A stretch of DNA of 15,623 nucleotides from Cyanobacteria bacterium UBA11370 (GTDB lineage Bacteria > Cyanobacteriota > Cyanobacteriia > Cyanobacteriales > Coleofasciculaceae). Shown here in pieces: positions 1 through 7,913 of the stretch. Positions within the stretch are counted from its first letter, which is position 1. Each line of letters begins with the position of its first letter. The notes beneath the pieces were generated by a model. That model worked only from the letters and a program-made list of their open reading frames with translations, searched no databases and was not told the origin of the DNA. Both the position numbers and the translations under genes were made by a program. Where the stretch lies: assembly GCA_003486645.1 (NCBI GenBank), contig DNGI01000384.1, forward strand, positions 1-15,623. Direction: 5' to 3'.

Positions 1-85
1 CTTAAATATCTGCGGAATGTGGGCTAAAACAGAGTGATCCATTTTCGGGGCTTCTGAATTGCCTAGATTTAAAGCCTATTCATGT

Positions 86-850
86 TTACGTAGATTGTAC
101 CGCCATCTCTGCAATCAGGGGTTGATATTGACGAGTGGAGAAGGGGCGAAAATCATCGATCACATCGACATTCATTTTACATAACAAGCGAAACTGGAGT
201 GGAGTTGGAGGCTTATTCACACGCTCTACCCGTACCTCTAACTTAGAATTGCGTCGCAGCAACTCAAAAACTTCTGCAAGCAAATATCGCGGACAATAAC
301 CGACAATGTAGTGGTCTGATGTATTTAAAATTAAAGCCTGAGAATCATAGGGATTTTGAAATTCGTGAGCCAACCCTAACTTTTCTCCATGTTCAAACTG
401 ATTAATCCGCTCAATTGCACTACTTGGCAAATGTTGCAACCCATGCGAGAAAAAGTACAGATGATACTGTCCTTGTTCATCAACTTCCGAACAAGGAAAA
501 ACGGCGAGTGTATCTGTTTCTCGTTCGCCACCACTGCGGGCTAAAATTGCCATTGGGTCATTTTGATCGTTGAGAATATTGAGCCATTTAATAAAATTTG
601 AATAATCAGGACGCGCTGGCGACATTAACCGATTCGCAAACACAGGAAATAACTGAATTGAGCTATAAACCTGATCTAAACGTGGAAATGAAGACAAAGG
701 TTTAAAAGCACACTTCTCTTCAGCCTCTTTTACACCTTGAGTATAGACAAATTGATAGATACCGCCATCAAATGTTAACCGACCAATCGAGAACCAATAG
801 CGACTAATAGGATCTTGCCAAGCTAAGAATAGCGTTTTTGGTGTTTTCAA
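86..850 (-). CDS. HipS-like / HIRAN-domain protein, partner of the HipA-like kinase
   Basis: The 254-residue protein has two parts. Residues about 5-92 (FLAWQDP near 8, SIGRLTF near 21, PLSSFPRLDQ near 51, LFPVFANRL near 67) resemble the small N-terminal subdomain of HipA, or stand-alone HipS. Residues about 130-225 resemble a HIRAN domain, with GEKLGLAHEFQNPYDSQAL and VGYCPRYL as its core; HIRAN is known elsewhere as a DNA-end-binding fold. The start is TTG, overlapping the kinase stop as TTGA, with GAGGG about 10 nt upstream, so the two genes are translationally coupled. The next Met is residue 76, inside the conserved N-terminal part, so a later start is unlikely. Inference: this protein binds or restrains the kinase and may link it to DNA. 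Family assignment comes from motif reading only. Confidence 0.78.
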   Translation of the reverse strand: MKTPKTLFLAWQDPISRYWFSIGRLTFDGGIYQFVYTQGVKEAEEKCAFKPLSSFPRLDQVYSSIQLFPVFANRLMSPARPDYSNFIKWLNILNDQNDPMAILARSGGERETDTLAVFPCSEVDEQGQYHLYFFSHGLQHLPSSAIERINQFEHGEKLGLAHEFQNPYDSQALILNTSDHYIVGYCPRYLLAEVFELLRRNSKLEVRVERVNKPPTPLQFRLLCKMNVDVIDDFRPFSTRQYQPLIAEMAVQST

Positions 851-1767
851 AATAGTGTTTCCCTCAAGGTAAGTAGCCTGTGTTTGTTAATTTCCAAAAT
901 TTCCTGAGCAAAACGGCTAGCTGCGGAAGATAAGCGTGAGCGGTTAATCCGATTAAAAATATCTAAAATATTGACTTTGGAGATATTTTCAAGCCGCGCC
1001 AACCACACACAAGCTGCTTCAGGATAGCCATGAGCAACGAATGAGAACACATCCAAAGTTTTAAGAGTCTTCCTATCATCAACACTGCCATAAAATGCCG
1101 AGAAACATTTGTTTGCATAAGCCTGAACTGAGCGTTTCTGCCTTTGAGCATCAGAGAGGTCGCGTCCTAAACTTGAAGCATGGTCGTAAGTCGGTGCTAA
1201 ATGCTCAGTTTCTTCTGAAGTCGATGCTGTTTTCATTCGCACAATCCCCCAGTTTTCGTGGTGACGGTCACCATTACCAATCCACGCATCTAACAAAAGA
1301 TAGCCAACAAACACCTCTACTGCTGTTTGGATACCAGAGGGCGGTGTCCAACCAATGGGTAAATTTACAGATTCACCAGCAATCACCCTCAGCACTATAT
1401 CTATAGTATGTTGTGATATGCCATAAGTCCCAAACGCCGGGTAGTTCGGCACAATTGAAGAAAGAAGCTCATTACCATGAACAAGGGTTCCTCCTGGTGG
1501 TAAAAAGTTAGGTGAGACTACACCGCGATCGCCTTCCCATGTTAAAGCTAATTCGTAAACAGCATGGGGAAGTCCCAATAGTTTGCATAATTCTGATACG
1601 ACTTTTTCTGCCCAATCTTCTCCCAGGTTGGGTCGGCTTTGCTTATAAAGACAACGACCAAGTTCTTCATGGTAGAACCAAAACTTATATTTGCTACCTA
1701 AAGTTTCCTGCGAGGATGCTTCATAAGCTTCTTGCGTGACCAGCAGGATGGGAAACTCATCAGTCAT
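847..1767 (-). CDS. HipA-like serine/threonine kinase (toxin-type)
   Basis: The 306-residue protein is the HipA kinase core without the usual N-terminal subdomain. Visible kinase features are Lys42 in LYKQSRP (candidate ATP lysine), Glu54 in the following helix, the catalytic loop GNGDRHHENWGI with Asp167 and Asn172, and the metal-binding Asp195 in APTYDHASSLG. All look intact. HipA phosphorylates aminoacyl-tRNA synthetases in known systems; the target here is unknown. It is shorter than classical HipA (about 440 residues), as in HipT of HipBST systems, and the missing subdomain appears to be carried by the downstream gene, which overlaps it by 4 nt. The start is ATG; no strong Shine-Dalgarno is visible. 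No HipB-like helix-turn-helix gene is present in the 306 bp upstream. Confidence 0.82.
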   Translation of the reverse strand: MTDEFPILLVTQEAYEASSQETLGSKYKFWFYHEELGRCLYKQSRPNLGEDWAEKVVSELCKLLGLPHAVYELALTWEGDRGVVSPNFLPPGGTLVHGNELLSSIVPNYPAFGTYGISQHTIDIVLRVIAGESVNLPIGWTPPSGIQTAVEVFVGYLLLDAWIGNGDRHHENWGIVRMKTASTSEETEHLAPTYDHASSLGRDLSDAQRQKRSVQAYANKCFSAFYGSVDDRKTLKTLDVFSFVAHGYPEAACVWLARLENISKVNILDIFNRINRSRLSSAASRFAQEILEINKHRLLTLRETLF

Positions 1768-1852
1768 AAACTGGAAATATAGTAGCCAAACCCATTAATA
1801 CTTTCGTTGTGTTCAAACATAACAGTTAAGACTGACGCTCCTGAAAATGAAT

Positions 1853-1948
1853 AGGCCTCTTGCATTCATTAAAAATTAAATCAAATCTTGGTACTGTCGC
1901 GTCAAATTCTCTACCTGTTCCCTGTTCCTTAACTTCTGCAAGAAGCCT
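1853..1948. mobile_element. 96-bp MITE-like element with terminal inverted repeats
   Basis: The left end AGGCCTCTTGCA (1853-1864) and right end TGCAAGAAGCCT (1937-1948) are inverted repeats with one mismatch in 12. AAT flanks both sides (1850-1852 and 1949-1951), compatible with a 3-bp target duplication. The interior has no coding capacity and includes the short repeat CTGTTCCCTGTTCC. The terminal motif resembles ends of cyanobacterial DDE insertion sequences, from memory. It lies in the otherwise gene-free stretch 1768-2073, about 85 bp upstream of the kinase start. Confidence 0.5.
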
Positions 1949-2005
1949 AATGTACTAGGTATGAATACAACTCAGTATAAAATACATCATGCCAAAGCAT
2001 ACTTC

Positions 2006-2033
2006 CCCGTTAGGGAAAATTCTCCCCAACGGG
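2006..2033. terminator. Stem-loop between the kinase module and the helicase remnant
   Basis: CCCGTTAGGG (2006-2015) pairs with CCCCAACGGG (2024-2033), 9 of 10 matching, with an 8-nt AT-rich loop. It lies about 40 bp beyond the stop codon of the minus-strand helicase remnant, so it is best read as its terminator, although no long T run follows on either strand. Confidence 0.4.
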
Positions 2034-2073
2034 AAAGGATAGACACATGGGGTAACCTAACAGCAGTCGTATC

Positions 2074-3435
2074 TTAGAACAATCGCCCCTGCAAAGTGTT
2101 GCCCACCGTCTCCCAGAGATAACCGCCACTGTCAGTACTCATCAGACCCAACTCCAGCTTGAGCCGAGTATTCAAGCGCTCCATCACACGGTCAATTGCC
2201 CGATCAGACAGCCCAATAGCACCAATGAGGAGCCGTATTGACCGTAACTGTACATCAAGTACCCTCAGCTTGTCAGCACTGGCTTCCACCGAGTACGATA
2301 ACGTTCTCTCTAGCTGTTCCCTTGCTTCCTCAATAGAATGCTTGTCAGTCACATCTAGTTTCAGCGCCAAAGACTCCATCTGCTCAATCCAAATAATTTG
2401 ATGACCATCAGCATCAGTAGCCATTGGCTCTCCCAAACCCCGCAGATAGTCAACCACTCTAGACTCAGCTCCAGTATAAAACGCAGGCATCGGGGCGGGT
2501 ACTAAGCGACTTCTGCTCTCTAGTGAGTCATCAGCTAACGGTTCAACCTCCTCCACCTTAGCTAGTTCTTGCCTCAGCTTGAGTTCCTCCGCTTTGAGCG
2601 GTTCTAACTCCCCTTTCAGATTCTCTACCAGTTTTGAAAGTTTCTCAACACGCTCGGGTAAGCGAAAAGCCTCCCGGTTGAACTGTTCCAGCTTGATGCT
2701 TATACGATGGGCGACTGACTCGGCCAAAGTACTTTCCCCCTTGATATCATTGAGCGCGTCCCGCATCGCATAAACCAATCCCCTACCTGTATTCCAATTC
2801 CCTAGACTGTAAAACAGGTTGCGAGAGAACGAACCCGCTTGGTACTGTGAGCCTTTGAGCCTCACATACTGTACCCAGTTACCTCCAGTGTAAGTAACAC
2901 AGATTGAGAGCGAAGCAATTGTGCCAATTTCAATATCAAACCCTCGTCGATTGGACTGAATGATTCGGTAAATCGCCTGGATCAACGCCTCAGAGGCTTC
3001 GTTGACGCTATCGTACTCAATACCTTCCACTATGCACCTGAAGGATTCTCCTTTAAGTTCACCCTGTTTAGAAACAGCAGCTAAATCCAGAGACGCAGCG
3101 GCGAGTTGAGATTCAAGTTCTGCCCGGTCAGAATCCAGCTTTTTCAGGGCATAAAGGTCGTTACCCAACTTCGTAGCTTGGCTTGATAAATCAGCCTCCA
3201 ACTTACGGATTGATGCCTGAATCTTAGCATGGTTCAAAGCTGCACCATTACCAGAAAGAACGGCTGCTGCCATCAAATAATGACTCGCATCTTCCCCAAT
3301 GTCCTGACATTGACGCTCTCGCACATTGCCACTCATAATTTGGTAAGCCATCTCAGATTTGGTGCGTACCAACTGCGCCTTATAAGCATCAAATCCAGGT
3401 TGGTTCCCCACTCCTGCCGTGCCATAGTCAAACAC
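2074..3435 (-). pseudogene. C-terminal fragment of a mobile-element SNF2/DEAH-type helicase
   Basis: This frame looks like the C-terminal part of the same large helicase whose N-terminal part lies upstream. The related sequence begins before the ATG at 3435: reading the frame from about 3471 gives VHRQGNLWPEVWVFDYGTAG, which resembles helicase motif VI (RQGN) and the strand after it. FDAYKAQL and the IMSGN segment follow, as in family members. The rest has coiled-coil-like stretches (about residues 70-115 and 255-300) around a beta-rich segment. It lacks every ATPase motif and has no believable start of its own, so a functional protein from this piece is unlikely. Alternatively it could be a short internal product, but no good ribosome binding site supports that. 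Confidence 0.65.
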
Positions 3436-5255
3436 CCAAACCTCTGGCCATAGGTTCCCCTGCCGATGAACACAGTCAGAGTTAGGGGATTGTGTTCAAC
3501 AAGCTTACCATCAGCCTTAAGGTACGAATACCCCTGTTTCCGTTGCCAACCCTCCATCCAGATTTTGATATTTTGGTTGATTGCTAGTTGAGTCGGGTTA
3601 GGCGGTGCGGTGATGGTATGTCGGTGCAGAATTGGTCTTTCAACGCCCACACAGAAAGCCGTAGCAAAGTCTGTAAAGATGGAGAGCAAGGACATTAGCT
3701 CCCACAGGTTCTTATAACTAGAAACCCTGGTTTTAGATTTGATGCCGCCAGTGCTGGTAAACTCCAAATTAGTCGAAGTTTCACCAAACTGCCCCAGCCA
3801 ACTATCAAAATGCTCGGTCTGAGTTCTTTGCAGTTCATCCGGGGCAAATAGCCGCATCAGATTGAACATCTCACTGATACTATTGGATGGCCAAGTGCCA
3901 GTACCACCGCCAATGAAGCCTCCACTCTCCCACAGGTAGCGAAACTTCATTAGAGTATTTAAGCTTCGCTGGGTATCCACGTTGGTTATCCCCGCTGTGC
4001 CAGTAATTTTTGTGGGGAACCAAATATTTTTCGAGCAGTGAGCCTCATCCAGCATCAACCAATCACACCCCAGACTTTCCCAGTCAATCGCGACTGAATT
4101 TCGCGAGTAGTAGCTGGTTGCTCGTTCAACCGAATTGTTGAGGCTGGTATGTTTCTTATCCAACTCCTTCTGGCTGATTTCTTGCCCAGAATTAGCTAGT
4201 CGTAGCCTTGGTTTGATGTACTCAATACCGCCCTTATCGTTAATTTTCACTGTCCCATCAGCCAACAATTGACTGAGTAACTCCTCGAATTCTTGGGAAT
4301 CTGCTGGAGTAGTGCGAATCGCTTCAAGGGTGGAGAGTTTTTCAATCTGTTCGCTCAAGGAGTCGCTTTGCCGCTGTAGTTCCCTAAACAGGAGCCGATC
4401 ATTTTCATCTTTTGCCTCCCCCAAGTAGCGCTCAATAATATCAAGCTGCTGTTGGATATACTTGATTTTCGTTTGGGCAGAGATGGGAATAGCGAAGAAT
4501 TGCGTATGGGTCAGGATAATCGCGTCATAGGAGCCAGTTTGGATTTTCGCCACCAGCTTGTTGCGCTCTTTGAAGCTACTATTATCAGCAACCAATAGTT
4601 TAGCAGTTGGGTAGAGGGCTTTGAAACTGCTAACAATCTGTGATAATGTACTATTTAGAACTACCAAAATGGGTTTTTCTGCAATTCCTAAACGTTTGGC
4701 TTCATAAGCAGCCGCAATCATTGAAAAGGTCTTTCTTACTCCAACTTCGTGTAGAAGGAACAACCGTTTTGAGGCATTGGCGCGAGCGACGGCGTTGAGC
4801 TGGTGGGGTCTGAGCTTGATGTTAGAGTTAGAGTCAGGTAAGGTCAGATATGAGCCATCAAAAACCCGCTTTTGGGGCAGCGGGTAAAGGTTGTTGTATT
4901 TAACAGTGAGGCTGTAGGCTCTGTCTTTATCTGACCAGAGCCAAGTCCTGAACTCATCCTTGAGCCGTTGAGTTTGAGCGATCGCACTATCTGTTGCTTC
5001 CTGAGAAGCTTTCTTGTCAAGCACCTCTTCACCATTGACTGTGGTGTAGATTTGAATATGAATCGGAGTTTGATTAAGGGTTTGTTGGAGTAACCAGAGT
5101 ACGTCCCGCTGTCCTTTACCATCGCTACCAGAGGAGGCATTGTCGATCGCCAAGATGCGGTCATTGCATGGGGGGACAATACTGATGATGTATTCAGATT
5201 CATCTTTGTAGGAGTCGGAGGCTCTGCTGATGGACAAGAAATAATGAGGTTGCAA
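3333..5255 (-). pseudogene. N-terminal/ATPase fragment of the same helicase, 5'-truncated and damaged
   Basis: Homology-like sequence runs from about 5120 down to 3472. KKASQEATDSAIAQTQRLKD and IKLRPHQLNAVARA match helicases of plasmids and integrative elements that often carry an N-terminal methyltransferase. Motif I reads HEVGVRKT (residues 169-176), where GxGKT is expected; Gly to Arg is a one-base change (GGA to AGA). Motif II LDEAH (402-406) is intact. Motif III reads GTGTWPSNS (451-459) rather than TGTPxSNS. After EHNPLTLT (about residue 594) the frame leaves the family and the final 45 residues are out of frame, with the true continuation in the other frame from 3471. The roughly 45 N-terminal residues are antisense to the S74 gene and are probably not real. 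A decayed gene is the best reading. Confidence 0.68.
3467..3498. repeat. Perfect 8-bp inverted repeat at the helicase break
   Basis: TGAACACA (3467-3474) and TGTGTTCA (3491-3498) are perfect complements around a 16-nt loop. The helicase reading frame switches inside or at the edge of this stem-loop (about 3471), so it may mark the deletion scar or have promoted it. Confidence 0.5.
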
Positions 5256-5600
5256 GCAAATGGCGATGTCAGAGTTACAGGCAATGTCTATGCCAATGGG
5301 ATGCTACTCAGCTCTTCGAGGGAATTAAAGGAAAATATTGCCGAACTTTCCGGAAAAGAAGCCGTTGAGGCATTAAAAAACCTCAACCCCGTTAAGTTCA
5401 ATTTCAAAGCAGATAGCGACAAAAATCTGCATATTGGATTTATCGCGGAAGATGTCCCAGAATTAGTGGCAACTTCTGACAGAAAAACACTCAGTCCGAT
5501 GGATATTGTCGCTGTATTAACTCAAGCGCTGAAAGAGCAACAAAATACCATATCTGCCTTAGCAGAAAAGGTAAAACTTTTGGAGGCTAAAACTGCATGA
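5244..5600 (+). pseudogene. Peptidase S74 (intramolecular chaperone) domain, 5'-truncated tail-fibre-like gene
   Basis: The 118-residue product is nearly all a peptidase S74 autoprocessing domain. In phage endosialidases and tail spikes this domain trimerises the fibre and then cuts itself off. The Ser-Lys dyad fits SSRELK (Ser24, Lys29), followed by NLNPVKFNFKADSDKNLHIG, FIAEDVPEL and a C-terminal coiled coil (about residues 95-115). ATG 5244 is the first start, but the frame is open back to 5094 and the upstream codons read as plausible protein (AWGDNTDDVFRFIFVGVGG, then DGQEIMRLQANGDV). The natural gene therefore started further upstream and has lost its 5' end. There is no clear ribosome binding site. 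A cyanobacterial surface protein using the same domain is an alternative to a phage origin. Confidence 0.72.
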
Positions 5601-5640
5601 ATAGCAGCCAAAACTATTTTTATTGGCAGCTATTCATTTT
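5601..5640 (+). terminator. Terminator after the S74 gene
   Basis: ATAGCAGCCAA (5601-5611) pairs with TTGGCAGCTAT (5623-5633), 10 of 11 matching. It directly follows the TGA stop, and the short T-rich tract TCATTTT comes next. Confidence 0.55.
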
Positions 5641-5728
5641 GAAAAATTGTGTATGCGGGAAACTTAGCCATTGAAGAAAGTAGTTAAGCTGCATACTCTC
5701 TTTGAGTAATGAACCAACACAACAGCTT

Positions 5729-5758
5729 ATGAGTTTCGAGCGATCGCTCGAAACTCAT
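5729..5758. repeat. 30-bp perfect palindrome centred on a HIP1 site
   Basis: Positions 5729-5743 are the exact reverse complement of 5744-5758, with the HIP1 octamer GCGATCGC (5740-5747) at the centre. It lies in the 213-bp gap between the S74 gene and the secreted protein, 55 bp before that start codon. It could be a regulator site, a cruciform or a terminator-like hairpin; no T run follows. Confidence 0.6.
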
Positions 5759-5813
5759 TTTCACCAACATCCATAACAGTGTTTTCACACCAGGAAATAA
5801 GAAGATTTAAATT

Positions 5814-7541
5814 ATGTCTATCAAACTTGTTAAGCCGAGTTTTTGGGCGCTTGCCATTCTCTGTGCGATCGCCCTAACGCTACCATTCTTGGTGGATATG
5901 CCCGCTCTTGCTGATACCCTTTTTGTTCAAGCAACTGAAAAGCCAACTTTGGGGTCAAACATTAGTCTGGAGAAAGAAACTCCCACGTCAATTTCAATCT
6001 CAACACCATTAGTTATTTCCCCAGTTACCATTACCACTCCAACCAAGCACCCAGTCATCTACAAGGTTCCCAAGAATCCTGCCACTCAACAAGAACTTAC
6101 CCCACAGGAGATTGCTCAAAAATTTAATGCCGTGATATTTCATCGCGGATTAGCTCCCAAGGCGTTGGAGTACCGTCGCCTTGGTTTGCAGGGTTCTCTC
6201 ATGCAGTACATAATTATGGAGCAACTGGTCGGACCTCCAGAGCGCGTGTTCTCTAGTCCTCTAGAGCAAACGCAGGAATGCACCAAAGAGGAACGAGAGT
6301 GGGACGGTGCATGGAATAACAACGTAACTATGGATAAGGGTGCTTTTTGCGAAATCCAGGACAGCATCGCCACGGGAAAAACGTTCGACCACGATCTCAA
6401 CCCAAGTACTCCGCCAATTCAAGCTACTGAGGACTGGTTTCTCCACGTCAGACCCTTCCAATCTCTTGAAACTTACCGGATTGTTAGAAATGGCGGTGGG
6501 GGAAAAGCCTACTACCCCAACCCTGACAATAAAGACTGGCAGGAATATTTTATCGCCCGACTGTTGCGCGAAATGAAGGGCACCCCCAACCATCCCAAGT
6601 CGGGAATGGACGGTATCTACTTGGATAACTTGGAATTAAGCTGGAACAAGGTGCGGCGGGATATGTGCAAACCCACACTTCCTGAGAACTGTACTTCCAA
6701 ACTGGAAGAGTACCAGTCCAGCCAAGAATACGGTGATGTAGTTTTTAGCTTTATCAAACGTATCCACAACGCCCTCCACACCAACAACAATAACTTCCCT
6801 CTCTGGGCGAATATGATTGAGGGAGCACCTTGGAACTCTGACTCAGAGTGGGATCGCTTCGAGCCATACTTAGAAGGTGGACTCCTAGAAGCTTTTGCAC
6901 TTGACTGGGGAAACGGCTATTTTAGCCCAAGCACTATCGAAAATCAGCTTAAACAGGCTCAGAAGTGGCTTGAGAAAGGCAACAACTATATTGCTGGTGC
7001 GCCTGGTAACAGCACAAACAGAGATGAACAAGCTCGTTTTGCGCTTGCCACATATCTTTTGATTGCAGAGGGAAATAACGCATACTTTAGCTACTCTGAC
7101 CGTAGCAACCTCTACGATTACTTCTGGGAGTACCCAGAGTATTATTACAACTTCGGCAATCCGATTGAACCATATCAACAGGTTTCCTCTAATCCCAAAG
7201 TTCTGCGCCGAGCGTTCGAGTGTGGCAGCGTTGAGGTGGATTTAACAAACAAAGTCCCCAAGTTTACTATAATATGCCCTACTATCAGTAGCTTCACACC
7301 CAGCAGTGGGAGAGCAGGTACCAAGGTAGTCATCACAGGCACTAACTTCACTGGTGCAAAGTCGGTTAGTTTTAACAAACTAGCTGCTAGTTTCACTGTC
7401 AATTCAGCTACTCAGATTACTGCAACTGCTCCTAAAGGAGTTACCGAGGGACTTATAAGTGTCCAAACCCCTGGTGGCGTTGCTAACAGCAAGCTCAAAT
7501 TTACTATTGACCCCGGTATTGACCCACCCTCACCTATTTGA
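5814..7541 (+). CDS. Secreted glycoside-hydrolase-like protein with C-terminal IPT/TIG domain
   Basis: The 575-residue protein starts with a signal peptide: Lys/Arg-poor basic start, hydrophobic core ALAILCAIALTLPFL, and a likely signal peptidase I cut after PALA (about residue 33). A Thr/Ser/Pro-rich linker runs to about residue 95. The central part (about 98-470) resembles putative TIM-barrel glycosidases (GHL-type): FNAVIFHRGL, then GMDGIYLDNLELSW, then LWANMIEGAPW and LEGGLLEAFALDW follow each other like successive barrel strands. Asp/Glu residues in those strands are candidate catalytic groups, which I cannot assign firmly. Residues about 490-567 are an IPT/TIG Ig-like domain (ISSFTPSSGRAGTKVVITG). 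It should act outside the cytoplasm on an unknown glycan. The gene is intact and flanked by terminators on both sides, so it is probably monocistronic. Confidence 0.75.
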   Translation: MSIKLVKPSFWALAILCAIALTLPFLVDMPALADTLFVQATEKPTLGSNISLEKETPTSISISTPLVISPVTITTPTKHPVIYKVPKNPATQQELTPQEIAQKFNAVIFHRGLAPKALEYRRLGLQGSLMQYIIMEQLVGPPERVFSSPLEQTQECTKEEREWDGAWNNNVTMDKGAFCEIQDSIATGKTFDHDLNPSTPPIQATEDWFLHVRPFQSLETYRIVRNGGGGKAYYPNPDNKDWQEYFIARLLREMKGTPNHPKSGMDGIYLDNLELSWNKVRRDMCKPTLPENCTSKLEEYQSSQEYGDVVFSFIKRIHNALHTNNNNFPLWANMIEGAPWNSDSEWDRFEPYLEGGLLEAFALDWGNGYFSPSTIENQLKQAQKWLEKGNNYIAGAPGNSTNRDEQARFALATYLLIAEGNNAYFSYSDRSNLYDYFWEYPEYYYNFGNPIEPYQQVSSNPKVLRRAFECGSVEVDLTNKVPKFTIICPTISSFTPSSGRAGTKVVITGTNFTGAKSVSFNKLAASFTVNSATQITATAPKGVTEGLISVQTPGGVANSKLKFTIDPGIDPPSPI

Positions 7542-7650
7542 GTTCTGTATAACTACAACCAGTTAACCACTACTCTGGGGTATGAGTAGATGCCTTCTTG
7601 ATAGTTAAGCTGGGGTGAGTGCTTAAGCCTGTAATTGTGGTAGCAAGAGT

Positions 7651-7685
7651 CCTGCTGTGTGAGCCTTCAAACAGCAGCAGGTTTT
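7651..7685 (+). terminator. Rho-independent terminator for the secreted protein gene
   Basis: CCTGCTG (7651-7657) pairs with CAGCAGG (7675-7681), followed immediately by TTTT. It is 110 bp after the stop of the secreted glycosidase-like gene. Confidence 0.6.
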
Positions 7686-7737
7686 CCTGATGGCATTATT
7701 GTGTTGCATAAAAATATTCACCTCATAACAGAGGCGC

Positions 7738-7822
7738 TAGCCATCCTTCATGGCTAATAAACAAATTTTGATGTGACATCCTCCCATCCCAAATCAAAGA
7801 TGATGGGATGGGCTTCCTAGAA
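7738..7822 (-). mobile_element. Solo IS200/IS605-type element end
   Basis: CCCATCCC (7783-7790) and GGGATGGG (7805-7812) form a perfect 8-bp stem. On the minus strand the downstream edge reads GGGAGGATGTCAC, a sequence typical of the right end of cyanobacterial IS605/IS1341 (tnpB) elements. A second small hairpin, TAGCCAT (7738-7744) with ATGGCTA (7750-7756), lies next to it. No tnpA or tnpB flanks it; what precedes it on the minus strand is a short, stop-containing frame and then Uma2. It is a relic or a non-autonomous copy. The rest of 7542-7913 holds the terminator above and nothing else I recognise. Confidence 0.55.
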
Positions 7823-7913
7823 TCGCTTCCAAAATATCCTCTGGTTCGTTCCCTATCAGTTCTCACAACGGGACAGCCTCTTGCAATACATCCTCAGCCA
7901 TACCCCAACCCCC

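Noticed and set aside
1..85. Left edge of the window
   Set aside because: No frame, repeat or RNA feature could be supported in these 85 bases.
3333..3516. Programmed frameshift joining the two helicase frames
   Set aside because: No slippery heptamer is evident, the intervening family segment appears missing, and Walker A is already damaged, so decay is simpler.
7794..7901. Short minus-strand frame starting MAEDVLQEAVPL, with an in-frame TGA and then ELIGNEPEDILEAIL
   Set aside because: It looks protein-like but is interrupted by a stop, is tiny and overlaps the IS605 end; it may be the tail of a lost gene and is too weak to annotate.
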